From NCBI GenBank assembly GCA_958454405.1, contig CAUEBO010000007.1, forward strand, positions 8,620 to 72,619: a stretch of DNA of 64,000 nucleotides. Direction: 5' to 3'. Below are positions 33,893 through 43,064 of the stretch, piece after piece; within the stretch, counting starts at the first letter, position 1, and the number at the start of each line of letters is the position of its first letter. Both the position numbers and the translations under genes were made by a program. The DNA comes from an uncultured Eggerthellaceae bacterium. GTDB lineage: Bacteria; Actinomycetota; Coriobacteriia; Coriobacteriales; Eggerthellaceae. The notes beneath the pieces are model-generated. The model was not told where the DNA came from. It saw only the letters and a list, made by a program, of their open reading frames with translations, and ran no database searches.

Positions 33893-34471
33893 CTACCTCT
33901 TCCTCACGATGTCGACGATCCACTCGGGCTCCGGGCACGGCATGTCCGGACACAGGGCCAACTCCTCGGCGATTCCCTGGATGGCGGCCCAGAACGCGAT
34001 GGACAGCGCCACTGGGTCGCCTGCGCGAATGGTTCCCTCGCGCTGCCCCCGGCACACGACCTCGGCCGTGGGCGTGTTCACGTCGAAACCCGCGAGCATC
34101 TCCTTGGCGTGCGGGGGAATGGCCTCGTCCAAGAGCGCGTTGCCCATGAGCACGAACATGTCGGCCATCATCGGGTCGCCCTTCAGGTAGGAGAGCACGC
34201 CCTCGGCGGCCCCCTCGAAAAACGCGAGCGCGTCGCCCTCCGCCCCGCCGTCCATCATCGCCATCGGCCCTTCCACGCCGAAGCCGACCAGCTCCTCGTA
34301 GAGGGCCTCCTTCGACTCGAAGTAATGGAACATGAGCCCCGTGCTCATGCCCACCGCCTCCGCGATGTCCCCCACCTTCGTACCCGCGTACCCCTTGCGC
34401 ACGAACAGCCGCAGCGCCGCCCGAAGGATCTCCTCCCGCCGCTTCTCCCGCTGTTCCTGTCGCGTCACCAT
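33893..34471 (-). CDS. TetR-family transcriptional regulator
   Basis: A 192-residue TetR repressor. The N-terminal HTH spans about 10-55 (EILRAALRLFVRKGYAGTKV, then IAEAVGMSTGLMFHYFESKE). The C-terminal ligand-binding domain is unassigned. It precedes the FAD oxidoreductase by four bases, so it likely controls that gene and itself. Confidence 0.92.
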   Translation of the reverse strand: MVTRQEQREKRREEILRAALRLFVRKGYAGTKVGDIAEAVGMSTGLMFHYFESKEALYEELVGFGVEGPMAMMDGGAEGDALAFFEGAAEGVLSYLKGDPMMADMFVLMGNALLDEAIPPHAKEMLAGFDVNTPTAEVVCRGQREGTIRAGDPVALSIAFWAAIQGIAEELALCPDMPCPEPEWIVDIVRKR

Positions 34472-34782
34472 TCGTTGAACTTCCTTTCATTGAACTTTTA
34501 TTCAATATAGTAGCATACCGGAACGGAAACGCGGGGATGAATGCGGATTCCACGCAGCACGGACAAATCGTGAAAAGGCGCCTTGCTCGCAAAGATCTCC
34601 CGAGGAAACGCTTGCTCCGACTTTCACTTGCGGCATATGCCCCAGCGCCCTTCGCACATGCTTCTTGCATGATGGTTCCCGACCGGGTCTCAGAACCTTG
34701 CCGCCCGTGTTCCGCCCTTCGCCACAGAGGACCTGCACGGCGAGAGGCGCAAACGCGCCGACCCTTTCGCCATGGCCGGCCC

Positions 34783-34939
34783 AAACGCGCGATTTTCGCC
34801 GCAATGCTGCGTCCAGTCGCGCGCCCGTTATCCCCCCCTGGGTGCGACCTGGGAAAACACGCGCGCACCGCGGCATCGAACGCAACCGGACCTGCAAGGA
34901 GTCCCTGGAACGCACCATTGTGGAAAAAACAGTGAGTTT
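34783..34939. repeat. 157-bp element, copy 2 (diverged)
   Basis: Left end AAACGCGCGATTTTCGCCGC, right end (34909-34939) a diverged complement. Same length as copy 1 at 21957 and the same order of internal blocks, such as CGCGCGCAC and CGAACGCAACC. The ends of this copy match each other less well, so it is the older copy. Confidence 0.7.
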
Positions 34940-35112
34940 GATCCGCATTTGATCCGCATTCCGCCGTCAAACCACCGTAGACGCGCACCGACGTGCGCAG
35001 TCTCTCGAGCCGATCCGCTTGCGGTCGGGCAAATGGGAGACCTCTTCACAAGGGAGCGGATTCTTCCAAAGGCCAGCCACCATCGGGCCAGCCGGCTCCG
35101 GCGAAATCAAAA

Positions 35113-35257
35113 ATGACCGAAAACGCGGTCGAATGTGCAGTCCGCGGGGCCGATCCGCGCCCTTTGCGCGCCTCGGTCGCGCAAAACGCCTGGTCGCGAA
35201 ATTCTCGCACCCGGTTTCGCGCTCGGCGACTGCGCATTCGACTGCGTTTTCGGTCAT
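35113..35257. repeat. 145-bp element with 30-bp terminal inverted repeats
   Basis: Left end 35113-35142 starts ATGACCGAAAACGCGGTCGA; right end 35228-35257 is its complement at 28 of 30 positions. No coding capacity. Unrelated in sequence to the 157-bp family; a single copy in the window. Confidence 0.75.
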
Positions 35258-35383
35258 CTGCGGTTGGGGCCGAATGCTCCCTCAAGGTATGGGCTGGATT
35301 CCTCCGAAAGACCAGCTGGCGCCATGGAGGCGGATCGGCCAGAGCCGTGGCAAGGGTGGTTTGCCGCCGTATCGGGCATCGCG

Positions 35384-35526
35384 ATCACCAGCTGGCAGAT
35401 GGAACGGCAGCCGGCAGCAAGCGCGCCCGTCTTCGCCTTGATGCCCAGCTCGAACGTTTAGGCGAGCCTCAGCGCGCGCTACGCGTCGAGCCCCTCGTGG
35501 AAGCGGCCCTGTGCCCGACGAGGTCG
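35384..35526 (-). pseudogene. Fragment of a YtrB-like ABC ATPase gene
   Basis: About 143 bp that align with 31282-31426 inside the intact ATPase gene (shared runs such as CACCAGCTGGCAGATGGA and CCCCTCGTGGAAGCG), with scattered substitutions and no intact frame. It sits directly downstream of oxidoreductase paralog 2, as the intact ATPase gene lies downstream of paralog 1, which suggests an old block duplication. Confidence 0.75.
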
Positions 35527-35569
35527 CAGACTCCCGAGCGCTGATCGACGGCAGGGAAACCGCGCGACG

Positions 35570-37078
35570 CTAGTCGAGCTCGGCCTGGAACACCGTTCTC
35601 GTGTCCCGGCAGAGGTACTGGACGGCGATGCGGGCGGTTTTGACGGCAACGGGCAATCCTCCGGGCAGCATCATGCGCTGCCCGGCGAAGTACAGGCGCT
35701 CGATGCCCTGCGGCTTGGCGGAATGGGGCGAAACGGCCATGTTAGGCTCCAAGAGCGACATCCACGACCCCTTGTACGAGCGCAGGTAGCGCTCGTAGGT
35801 GAGCGGGGTGGCCACATCCCACACCTCCACCTTGTCGGCAAGGGGCGGGAACTTCTCCTCAAGCGCGGCGATGACGGCCTCGGCGACGCGGCGCCTCTCC
35901 TCGGCGTAGCTGCCGTCGCCTTCCCGGGCGAGCCACCAGTCGTACGTATCCCCCGTCAGCGGCACCGTGATCGCCGTGCAGCCGGCAGGCGCGCGCCCTT
36001 CGTAGCGGGCGAAGTTGTTGAACGTGATCTGGGAATACTCCCGCCCGGCCGCCTGCAACGGCTCCGAGAGCGAAAACCCGACGCTTTCGGGCAGCTCCTT
36101 CAGGTCGGCTGCGACGCCCAGGCACACGAGCATGCCGAGCAGGGGCTTCGTCGCTCCCAGCATGGCATGCACCCACGGCTCGTCGAGCGGCGGGTCGAAC
36201 AGCGAGAACGCCGCCGCGAGCGTGTCCTGGGTCACGATGACGGCGTCGGCCGGCAGCGTCTCGCCGTCTACGACCACTCCGACGGCCGAACCGCCTTCCA
36301 CGACGACGCGATCGACGGGCGCGCCGCAGCGCAGCGTCCCTCCCAGCTCCTCGAACCGCGCCGCCATGCGCTGAGCCATGCCGAACGATCCCCCCTCGGG
36401 ATACCCCGCGTCCCCGGCCGCGAACGCGGCCAACGTGTTCACCAGGGAAAGGGCGCTTTCGTCTGCGTCGGCAAGGCTCAGGAACAGCTGCTTCAGAAAC
36501 GGGCTTTTGAACCGCTTGAGGTACGCCGACAGGCGCTGTTTGGAATACGACGACGTACGGGCCAAACCAGGCGCCATCGGGAGCGAGGAGAGCGGGTCGG
36601 CTTGGGCGGGATGCTTCACCTCGACGCCCTTCACGTCCTTGAAGGGCATGTCGACCTTCGCGAGCTTGGCCACGTCGGCGCACAGGCGCTTGATCTCCGA
36701 CGCGTCTTCCGGGGCGAGTTCGCTCAGCTGCTCGCGCAGGCGCTTCGGATCGCGGAACAGCAGAGCCGCGCGCCCGTCGGCCTCGAAGGCGTAGTACGGA
36801 TCGAGGGCGCTGACGGCCGTGTCGTCGTCGAGGGCGCCCACTTCTCGCCACAGCGCATGCAGCGTCGTTTTAGGGGACAGACCGGTGACCCGATGCGTTC
36901 CGCCCTCGAAGACGTAGCCTTCCCTGCTCCAGCCGGTCGAAGCGCCGCCCGGGGCCTCGTGCCGCTCGAAGACGGTCGCCTCGAACCCGCTCTGCAGGGC
37001 GAAGACTCCCGCCGCAAGCCCCGCGATGCCCGCCCCCACGATAACGACCGACTTCCGGTCCGCTGCCTGCTCGTTCAC
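35570..37078 (-). CDS. NAD(P)/FAD-dependent oxidoreductase, CrtI-like, paralog 2
   Basis: A 502-residue flavoprotein. SVVIVGAGIAGLAAGVFALQ is the FAD-binding motif; APGGASTGWSREGYVFEGG and LTYERYLRSYKGSWMS match paralog 1 closely along the chain. Start: GTG at 37078 with GGGAGAGG upstream; a frame extension to 37180 is less likely. No regulator gene is adjacent. Substrate unknown. Confidence 0.85.
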   Translation of the reverse strand: MNEQAADRKSVVIVGAGIAGLAAGVFALQSGFEATVFERHEAPGGASTGWSREGYVFEGGTHRVTGLSPKTTLHALWREVGALDDDTAVSALDPYYAFEADGRAALLFRDPKRLREQLSELAPEDASEIKRLCADVAKLAKVDMPFKDVKGVEVKHPAQADPLSSLPMAPGLARTSSYSKQRLSAYLKRFKSPFLKQLFLSLADADESALSLVNTLAAFAAGDAGYPEGGSFGMAQRMAARFEELGGTLRCGAPVDRVVVEGGSAVGVVVDGETLPADAVIVTQDTLAAAFSLFDPPLDEPWVHAMLGATKPLLGMLVCLGVAADLKELPESVGFSLSEPLQAAGREYSQITFNNFARYEGRAPAGCTAITVPLTGDTYDWWLAREGDGSYAEERRRVAEAVIAALEEKFPPLADKVEVWDVATPLTYERYLRSYKGSWMSLLEPNMAVSPHSAKPQGIERLYFAGQRMMLPGGLPVAVKTARIAVQYLCRDTRTVFQAELD

Positions 37079-37359
37079 GGCCCCACCTCTCCCTTGCGCG
37101 CCGAGCGGGCCGCTCGACATCGGACTGCGGACCAATGCGGGCCGCGCGTCGCGATGCCGGCGCTGCTCTGCACGACGCATCGCAACACGAACGCAGACGC
37201 AGTCGGGCCGCGTCCGCGGAAAACGCTTTTAGCAGGATAGCACACTGCGGTGCGCACGGCCGTCGGAATGCGGAGAGGCGCGCATCCCGAGGAATGCCGG
37301 AGGCGCAGGCAGCAGAAAGAACCGACCCGCAGGCGCGGGCACGAACGGCTCCGGAATGC

Positions 37360-37911
37360 TCAGCCTTCGCCGAAAGGGAAATCCTTGAGCACCGAGAACG
37401 GGTTCGGGGGCGCCTCGTCTCCCTCCTCGTCGGGGGCGCACTCGCAGGGGCCCTCGTTGAGGTTGGCGCCGCAGGAGGCGCAGAGACCCTTGCAATCCTC
37501 GTCGCACAGCGGCACAAGGGGGAACTCCAGAAGCAGCGCCGCTTTGACGAGCGGCTCGAGGTCGATGACGTGATCGTCGGGAAGCACGTCGAACTCGTCG
37601 TCGTCCATATCCTCGGGAGCCGACTTCGTCTCGTCGAGCAAGAAGTAGCCTTCTATCCGGCCTGCAAGGGATATGCGGAACTCGTCAAGGCAGCGTGCGC
37701 ACGACCCGACGGCATCCCCCGTCACCGTGCCGGTCACCAGCAGCGCGTCGCCGGTGTTCGCGATGTCGGCCTGCCACGCCAGCGGCTCCGGAAACGCGTA
37801 CTCGTCGGGACCGGCCTGCATGGAGGCAAGCGCGAGCTCGCCCTCAAAATGAGAGCTCTCCGCAGGCGCGAAGAGCTCGGACGGTATGAAGATGCGCAGC
37901 GACTCGTTCAT
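37360..37911 (-). CDS. DUF177 (YceD-like) protein
   Basis: A 183-residue acidic protein. CARCLDEF at about residues 76-83 and CDEDCKGLCASCGANLNEGP near the C terminus are the two Cys clusters of the family, which is linked to 23S rRNA maturation in bacteria and plastids. It follows the coiled-coil gene by three bases. Normally it lies directly upstream of rpmF; here the island separates them. Confidence 0.88.
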   Translation of the reverse strand: MNESLRIFIPSELFAPAESSHFEGELALASMQAGPDEYAFPEPLAWQADIANTGDALLVTGTVTGDAVGSCARCLDEFRISLAGRIEGYFLLDETKSAPEDMDDDEFDVLPDDHVIDLEPLVKAALLLEFPLVPLCDEDCKGLCASCGANLNEGPCECAPDEEGDEAPPNPFSVLKDFPFGEG

Positions 37912-37914
37912 GGG

Positions 37915-38388
37915 CTACCGGCTCGAAGCCAGGGAATTCGCGTTCAGGCGGTCGCGGCAGCGCCGCACGTTGCCCAGCAGCGTGTCGAGGCTCTGCTCCA
38001 CATGGCCGAAGACCTCGTCGGCGTAGTCCTCCGCGCCGGCGCGCGTCTGGCGCTCCAGCTCGCGGGCGTCGGCGAGCACCTGGTCGGCCTGCTGCTGCGA
38101 AATGCGCACGATTTCCTGTTCGCTGGCGATGGTCATGGCCTGGCTGCGCGCATCCTCGATCATGCGGTTGGCCTCGGCTTCCGCATCGTCGAGCAGGCTC
38201 TGGCGCTCGCGCACGATCTGGCGGGCTTGGGCGAACTCGCTCGGGAACGTGTCGCGGATCTCGTCCATGATCTCGAACGCCGCGGCGATGTCGACCTGGC
38301 GCATGTTTCCTTTGCCGAACACCGGCTTAGAGTCCTCAAGCAGAATCGAGAGCTCTTCGAGCAGCCCCAAGACTCCTGTTTCGTCCAT
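37915..38388 (-). CDS. Coiled-coil protein of unknown function
   Basis: A 157-residue soluble protein, almost wholly helical, with a Glu/Ala/Gln/Arg-rich coiled coil from about 50 to 140 (QARQIVRERQSLLDDAEAEA). It resembles DivIVA-like or ATP-synthase-b-like helical proteins in texture only. First gene of an operon with DUF177. No function can be assigned. Confidence 0.7.
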   Translation of the reverse strand: MDETGVLGLLEELSILLEDSKPVFGKGNMRQVDIAAAFEIMDEIRDTFPSEFAQARQIVRERQSLLDDAEAEANRMIEDARSQAMTIASEQEIVRISQQQADQVLADARELERQTRAGAEDYADEVFGHVEQSLDTLLGNVRRCRDRLNANSLASSR

Positions 38389-38466
38389 GATTGTCCTTCC
38401 ACCCAGGCGTGCTGCGTTTCATCTGCGTTGTTGCGCACAGGCGCCCTTGCGCGCATGCGTCGCAAT

Positions 38467-38475
38467 ATAATAGCA
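38467..38475 (-). promoter_or_regulatory. Extended -10 promoter for the coiled-coil/DUF177 operon
   Basis: TGCTATTAT on the - strand about 80 bases before the start; no good -35. It lies in a small AT-rich island. Confidence 0.5.
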
Positions 38476-38622
38476 TGTATGCAGATGAAGCGAGGCTCCA
38501 ATGCACAAAGCGTGCACATTTTACCCGGTCGGGCCCGCGTCGTTGCCGGTGCGTTTACCACGCCCCGCCGCCGGCGCACGGCGCCGCGCACGAGAAGCCC
38601 GCAGGACGCCGAGCGCGCAGGC

Positions 38623-38644
38623 CCGCTTCGCCGCGGCGAAGCGG
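38623..38644 (-). terminator. Palindrome after the serine acetyltransferase gene
   Basis: CCGCTTCGCCG and its complement form a perfect 22-bp palindrome two bases after the stop. No T run. Confidence 0.45.
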
Positions 38645-38646
38645 CG

Positions 38647-39570
38647 TCAGCAGAGCTCCCAATCCTTCGGGTCCCGCTTCTTCCCGGGCTGGCGCACGTT
38701 CACCTCTTGGTTCTTCAGGCTCACGCGCGCGCCTTTCGGAATGGACGAGGTCACGAACGCGCTGCCTGCGATGATGGCGCCTTCGCCCACCACCGTCTCG
38801 CCCCCCAGCACGCTGGCGTTGGAGTAGATGGTCACGTTGTCTTCGATGGTCGGATGGCGCTTCACGCCCGACAGCTGCTGGCCCGCGCGCGTCGAGAGCG
38901 CTCCGAGCGTGACTCCCTGGTACACCTTCACGTGGCTGCCGATGACCGTGGTCTCGCCGATGACGACGCCGGTGGCGTGGTCGATGAAGAAGTACTCGCC
39001 CACCTGCGCGCCCGCGTTGATGTCCACGCCCGTGCCGCTGTGGGCGTACTCGGTCATGATGCGCGGGATGAGGGGCACGCCCTGCACGTACAGCTCATGG
39101 GCGATGCGGTACACGAAGATGGCGAAAAAGCCGGGGTAGGAGAAGATGATCTCCTCCTTGCTCTGCGCCGCCGGGTCGCCGTCGAAGGCGGCCTGCACGT
39201 CGGTGAGCAGGATGCGCTGTATCTCGGGCAGCTTCCGGAAGAAGTTCTGGCATATCTCGTCGACGCGCGCTTCCACCTCATCGGCGTTCGTGCCCTCCTC
39301 CCCGCGGAACAGCAGCGCCTCGCGCAGCTCGCGCCGAAGCGAGTCCTCCACGCGGATGAGAGTCTCGCCGATGAAGTACTCGGGGCGCGATCCCGTGGGG
39401 GTCTCGTCGCCGAAATAACGCGGGAACAGGACACGGCGCAGGTCCTTGATGATGCCGATGACGGCCTTCTTGTTGGGAAAGTGCCGATCGGGATCCGTGA
39501 AGAATATCTCCTTGGCGCTGTAGTTGCGGGCGATGCCTGCAACGACTTCGTCCAGATGCTCGTTGAACAT
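38647..39570 (-). CDS. cysE: Serine O-acetyltransferase (EpsC/CysE type)
   Basis: A 307-residue enzyme making O-acetylserine for cysteine synthesis. The N-terminal helical domain spans about 1-150. The left-handed beta-helix follows, with hexapeptide repeats and the catalytic stretch GEYFFIDHATGVVIGETTVI, then VYQGVTLGALS. The length and the extended N-terminal domain fit the EpsC-like serine acetyltransferases. Start: ATG at 39570 with GGGG upstream. No cysK is in the window. Confidence 0.9.
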   Translation of the reverse strand: MFNEHLDEVVAGIARNYSAKEIFFTDPDRHFPNKKAVIGIIKDLRRVLFPRYFGDETPTGSRPEYFIGETLIRVEDSLRRELREALLFRGEEGTNADEVEARVDEICQNFFRKLPEIQRILLTDVQAAFDGDPAAQSKEEIIFSYPGFFAIFVYRIAHELYVQGVPLIPRIMTEYAHSGTGVDINAGAQVGEYFFIDHATGVVIGETTVIGSHVKVYQGVTLGALSTRAGQQLSGVKRHPTIEDNVTIYSNASVLGGETVVGEGAIIAGSAFVTSSIPKGARVSLKNQEVNVRQPGKKRDPKDWELC

Positions 39571-39698
39571 GGATACCCCGTCTTCTCTCGTCTGCATGCA
39601 AGGGCGCCGCGCGCCCGCGCTCTCCTCCGCCCATGGTACCACGCCGCCGCATCCGGGAAAACGGTCCCGCGCGGCGGGCCCCGCGGCGCCCGCGAAGG

Positions 39699-40181
39699 CT
39701 ATGCCCTTCCGTACTTTTTGTTCAACGCATCGTTGACGCACGGGGGCACGAACTGCGTCACGTCGCCGCCCAAGCTGGCTATTTCGCGGACGATCGACGA
39801 GGACAGGTACATGTACTGCGGCGGCGACATGATGAACAGCGTCTCGATCTCCTGGTTCAGCTGGTAGTTGAGAGCCGTCATCTGGAACTCGTACTCGAAG
39901 TCCGTGATGGCGCGCAGCCCCTTGATGACCACCGTGGCGCCCATCTTCTCCGCGAAGGCCACCAGCAAATCGTCGAAGGGCTCGACGCGCACGTTGGGCA
40001 GATGGCTCGTGGCCTCGCGCACGAGCTCGGCGCGCTCGTCGAGCGTGAACAGCGGCTGCTTCTTCGGCGATGCCGCCACCGCGACGACGACTTCGTCGAC
40101 CAGCTGTGCGGCGCGGGTGATGACATCGAGGTGCCCGCTCGTGATCGGATCGAACGTTCCGGGCGTCAGTGCTCGTTTCAT
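39699..40181 (-). CDS. coaD: Phosphopantetheine adenylyltransferase
   Basis: A 160-residue enzyme that makes dephospho-CoA. ALTPGTFDPITSGHLDVI holds the nucleotidyltransferase motif (TFDP, GHLD), and YLSSSIVREIASLGGDV is the second (SSSxVR). ATG overlaps the rsmD stop as ATGA, the usual rsmD-coaD coupling. Confidence 0.97.
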   Translation of the reverse strand: MKRALTPGTFDPITSGHLDVITRAAQLVDEVVVAVAASPKKQPLFTLDERAELVREATSHLPNVRVEPFDDLLVAFAEKMGATVVIKGLRAITDFEYEFQMTALNYQLNQEIETLFIMSPPQYMYLSSSIVREIASLGGDVTQFVPPCVNDALNKKYGRA

Positions 40182-40801
40182 GTGCGGTCCCGTCCCCTTT
40201 CGGTTGCAGTGTCGGCGTCCTCCCCGCGCGCGGCGCGCAAGACGTCCACGACAGTATCCCCGTACTTCTTGCGGCGCGCAATAGGCAAATCGCGCGCTTT
40301 TGCCGCATCGTCCACCTCGCCGTCCGCCGTCGCCGCATGCTCGTACACCACGATCGCATCGTCGGAGAGCGCCCCGGACGCGCGCAGGCAAACGACCAGA
40401 TCCAGCACCTCCGAGGCGGGATGGGCGTACGGCGGGTCGAGGAAGATCAGGTCGAAGGGAGGACGGGCGCGGGTCGGCGGGTCCTTGAGCACGTCCGCGC
40501 GGCGGATGCGCGCGCGGCAGGGCTCCAGCCCGAGCGCCTTCGCGTTCGCCGCCAGCGTCCGCAGCGCCTCTCCGCCGCGCTCGTAGAAATGGGCGCACCG
40601 CGCGCCGCGGCTGAGCGCTTCGATCCCGAGCGCGCCGGAACCGGCGAACGCGTCGAGCACGACGGCGCCGTCGAATCCGCCGCGCGCGCTGGCGACCGCG
40701 CTCATCATCGACTCGCGCACCCGGTCGGTGGTGGGGCGGGTGCCCTCCCCTTTCGGCGCCTTGAGGGAACGGCCCCGGAACTCGCCCGCTACGATCCTCA
40801 T
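40178..40801 (-). CDS. rsmD: 16S rRNA (guanine966-N2)-methyltransferase
   Basis: A 207-residue SAM-dependent methyltransferase: RIVAGEFRGRSLKAPKG at the N terminus, VLDAFAGSGALGIEALSRGA (SAM site) and LIFLDPPYA (catalytic motif IV). Between recG (three bases) and coaD (ATGA overlap). Confidence 0.95.
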   Translation of the reverse strand: MRIVAGEFRGRSLKAPKGEGTRPTTDRVRESMMSAVASARGGFDGAVVLDAFAGSGALGIEALSRGARCAHFYERGGEALRTLAANAKALGLEPCRARIRRADVLKDPPTRARPPFDLIFLDPPYAHPASEVLDLVVCLRASGALSDDAIVVYEHAATADGEVDDAAKARDLPIARRKKYGDTVVDVLRAARGEDADTATERGRDRT

Positions 40802-40804
40802 GCC

Positions 40805-43009
40805 TCAACCTCCTTTGACGGTGCGGTCGTCGGGGAACATGCGGCGCACCTCCCGCGCGAGCGCCCGGTGGGCGGGCAGCTCGAGCGCGGGGTCCTCGTC
40901 CAGCATGGCTGCCGCGTCGGCGTGGGCCGCCTCGATGACGGCGCCGTCGCGCACCACGTTCACGAGCTTCAGGGCGGACGCGCCATGCTGGCGGTTGCCG
41001 AGGATGTCCCCTTCGCGGCGCAGCGAAAGATCGAACTCGGCAAGCTCGAAGCCGTCGTCGGTGCGCTCCATGGCGGCCAGCCGCGTGAGCGCGGCGTCCG
41101 ACTTCGAAGCCGACACCAGGTGCACCTGGGCCGGCTTGTCCCCGCGTCCGACGCGCCCGCGCAGCTGATGGAGCTGGGCGAGGCCGAAGCGGTCGGCGTC
41201 CTCCACGATCATGACGGTGGCGTCGGGCACGTCGACGCCCACCTCGATGACGGTGGTGGCCACGAGCACCTGCGACTCGCCGTCGCGGAAGCGCCGCATG
41301 ACGGCCTGCTTGTCGGCAGCCGCCATGCGCCCGTGCAGAAGCTCGACCCGCCAGTCGGCGAAGACGCCTGCCTGCAGGTACTCGGCCTCCTGCCGGGCCG
41401 CCGCGACGTCGTCGCCGTCCAGGTCGGCCTCGTCCTCGATGCTGATGGCGGCGTACTCGTAGGCTTCCTCATCCGCCTCCCGGCGCCGGGACGCGGACGC
41501 CTTCGCATCGCGCTTCTCGCCGTCCTGCCCGATGAGCGGGCACACGACGTACACCTGCTCGCCGCGCGCAAGCGCCGCGCGCGCGGCATCGTAGGCGCGG
41601 CCGCGATCCGATTTCTGATGCACGCGCGTCGTGCGGCGCGCGGCATCGTGCGGACGGCGCCTGATGTAAGAGAGCGTCAGGTTGCCGTACAGCGCGAGCG
41701 CCAGCGTGCGCGGGATGGGCGTGGCCGTGAGGTAGAGCGCATCGGGCGCGTCGCCTTTCGCGAGCAGCTTCGCGCGCTGCTCGACGCCGAACCGCTGCTG
41801 CTCGTCCACCACGACGAGGCTCAAACGACGGGGCGCCACGTCGTCTTCAAGCAGGGCGTGCGTGCCGATGAGCACGTCCACCGCGCCGTCGGCCACCCGC
41901 CCCAGAACAGCCTCGCGCGCGGCGGCGGGCGTCGACCCCGTCAGCACCTCCCAGGTGATGCCCGCTGCATCGAAGAGCGGGCCCAGGCTTGCGCCGTGCT
42001 GGCGGGCGAGCACCTCGGTGGGCGCCATGAGAAGCGCCTGCGAGCCCGTGTCGGACGCCGCGGCCAGCGCGAACGCGGCCACCGCCGTCTTGCCGGTGCC
42101 CACGTCGCCCAAAAGCATGTGGTTCGCGGTGCGCGGCGCGGCCAGCTGGGCCAGGATGTCGTCGCGAGCAGCCGCCTGCTCGTCGGTGAGCTCGAAGGGA
42201 AGCGCCTCGGCGAGCGCGCGCAGGCGCGGGCCGTCCACCACGTGGACGGCCGGCTCGCACCCGCCCGTGCGCTCGCGCTCCTCGCGCATGAGCATGAGCT
42301 CGAGCAACAGCACCTCCTCGTACACGAGCCGGCGGCGCGCTTCGGCGACTTCCTCGATGGCCTGGGGGAAGTGGATCGACGACAGCGCGGCCCCCCTGCT
42401 CATGAGCCGGTAGCGCACGCGCAGTTCGAGCGGAAGCGGGTCGTACAGGCCCATGGCGGCCGACAGCGCGTTGCCCACGAGCCGCCGCATCCACGCGGGC
42501 GACACCTTCTCACACGCCGGGTGCACGGGGATGATCATGCCCTCGGCGCCCTCTCGGCCGTCGAGCACCTCCAGATAGGGGTTCGTCATGCGCTTGAAGC
42601 CGTAGTTGAACTCGAGCCTGCCCGCCACGGCGATGCGCATGCCCGGTTTGACCTGGTCCATGAGCCATGGTTGGCGAAACGCCGTCACCATGAGCACGCC
42701 CGACGGGTCGACGAGGGCTATCTCCACCAGGGAGAGGCGGGGCTTGGGCTTCTTGAGCTTGATCTCGTGCACCGACCCCTCGATGGTGCACTGCTCGCCG
42801 ATGACCGCCGAAGCCACCGTCTCCTTCCGCGACAGGTCGACGTAGCGGCGGGGATAGTGCGTGACGAGATCGCGCACCGTCCTGATGCCCAGGCCTTCGA
42901 GTGCCTTCGCGCGGGCCGGGCTCACCAAGCGGACGCGCCCGACGGGTTCGTCGAGCGCGATCGTGGCCGCCAGGCGGTCGGGGGCGTTCATGTTGTCAGC
43001 GTTCGGCAC
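40805..43009 (-). CDS. recG: ATP-dependent DNA helicase RecG
   Basis: A 734-residue branch-migration helicase. N-terminal wedge domain, Walker A GDVGTGKTAVAAF, motif II VVVDEQQRFGVEQR, and C-terminal helicase motifs TTVIEVGVDVPDATVMIVED and QLRGRVGRGDKPAQ. A poorly conserved linker rich in Ala, Arg and Glu sits near residues 500-545. Downstream of the FakA-like gene, as in Bacillus, with repeat copy B in the gap. Confidence 0.97.
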   Translation of the reverse strand: MPNADNMNAPDRLAATIALDEPVGRVRLVSPARAKALEGLGIRTVRDLVTHYPRRYVDLSRKETVASAVIGEQCTIEGSVHEIKLKKPKPRLSLVEIALVDPSGVLMVTAFRQPWLMDQVKPGMRIAVAGRLEFNYGFKRMTNPYLEVLDGREGAEGMIIPVHPACEKVSPAWMRRLVGNALSAAMGLYDPLPLELRVRYRLMSRGAALSSIHFPQAIEEVAEARRRLVYEEVLLLELMLMREERERTGGCEPAVHVVDGPRLRALAEALPFELTDEQAAARDDILAQLAAPRTANHMLLGDVGTGKTAVAAFALAAASDTGSQALLMAPTEVLARQHGASLGPLFDAAGITWEVLTGSTPAAAREAVLGRVADGAVDVLIGTHALLEDDVAPRRLSLVVVDEQQRFGVEQRAKLLAKGDAPDALYLTATPIPRTLALALYGNLTLSYIRRRPHDAARRTTRVHQKSDRGRAYDAARAALARGEQVYVVCPLIGQDGEKRDAKASASRRREADEEAYEYAAISIEDEADLDGDDVAAARQEAEYLQAGVFADWRVELLHGRMAAADKQAVMRRFRDGESQVLVATTVIEVGVDVPDATVMIVEDADRFGLAQLHQLRGRVGRGDKPAQVHLVSASKSDAALTRLAAMERTDDGFELAEFDLSLRREGDILGNRQHGASALKLVNVVRDGAVIEAAHADAAAMLDEDPALELPAHRALAREVRRMFPDDRTVKGG

Positions 43010-43064
43010 TGTCGTCTAGCTCCCTCGTCCTTCGTAACGTTCGAGCCACCTGTCGGCCCAGCCA

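Larger units (their letters stand above)
34472..35569. other. 1.1-kb gene-free stretch of repeats and remnants
   Basis: No intact gene. It contains a 157-bp element (34783-34939), a tandem GATCCGCATT repeat just after it, a 145-bp element with 30-bp terminal inverted repeats (35113-35257) between imperfect direct repeats (about 35049-35100 and 35284-35345), and a fragment of an ABC ATPase gene (35384-35526). It reads as a decayed, repeat-rich junction. Confidence 0.75.
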
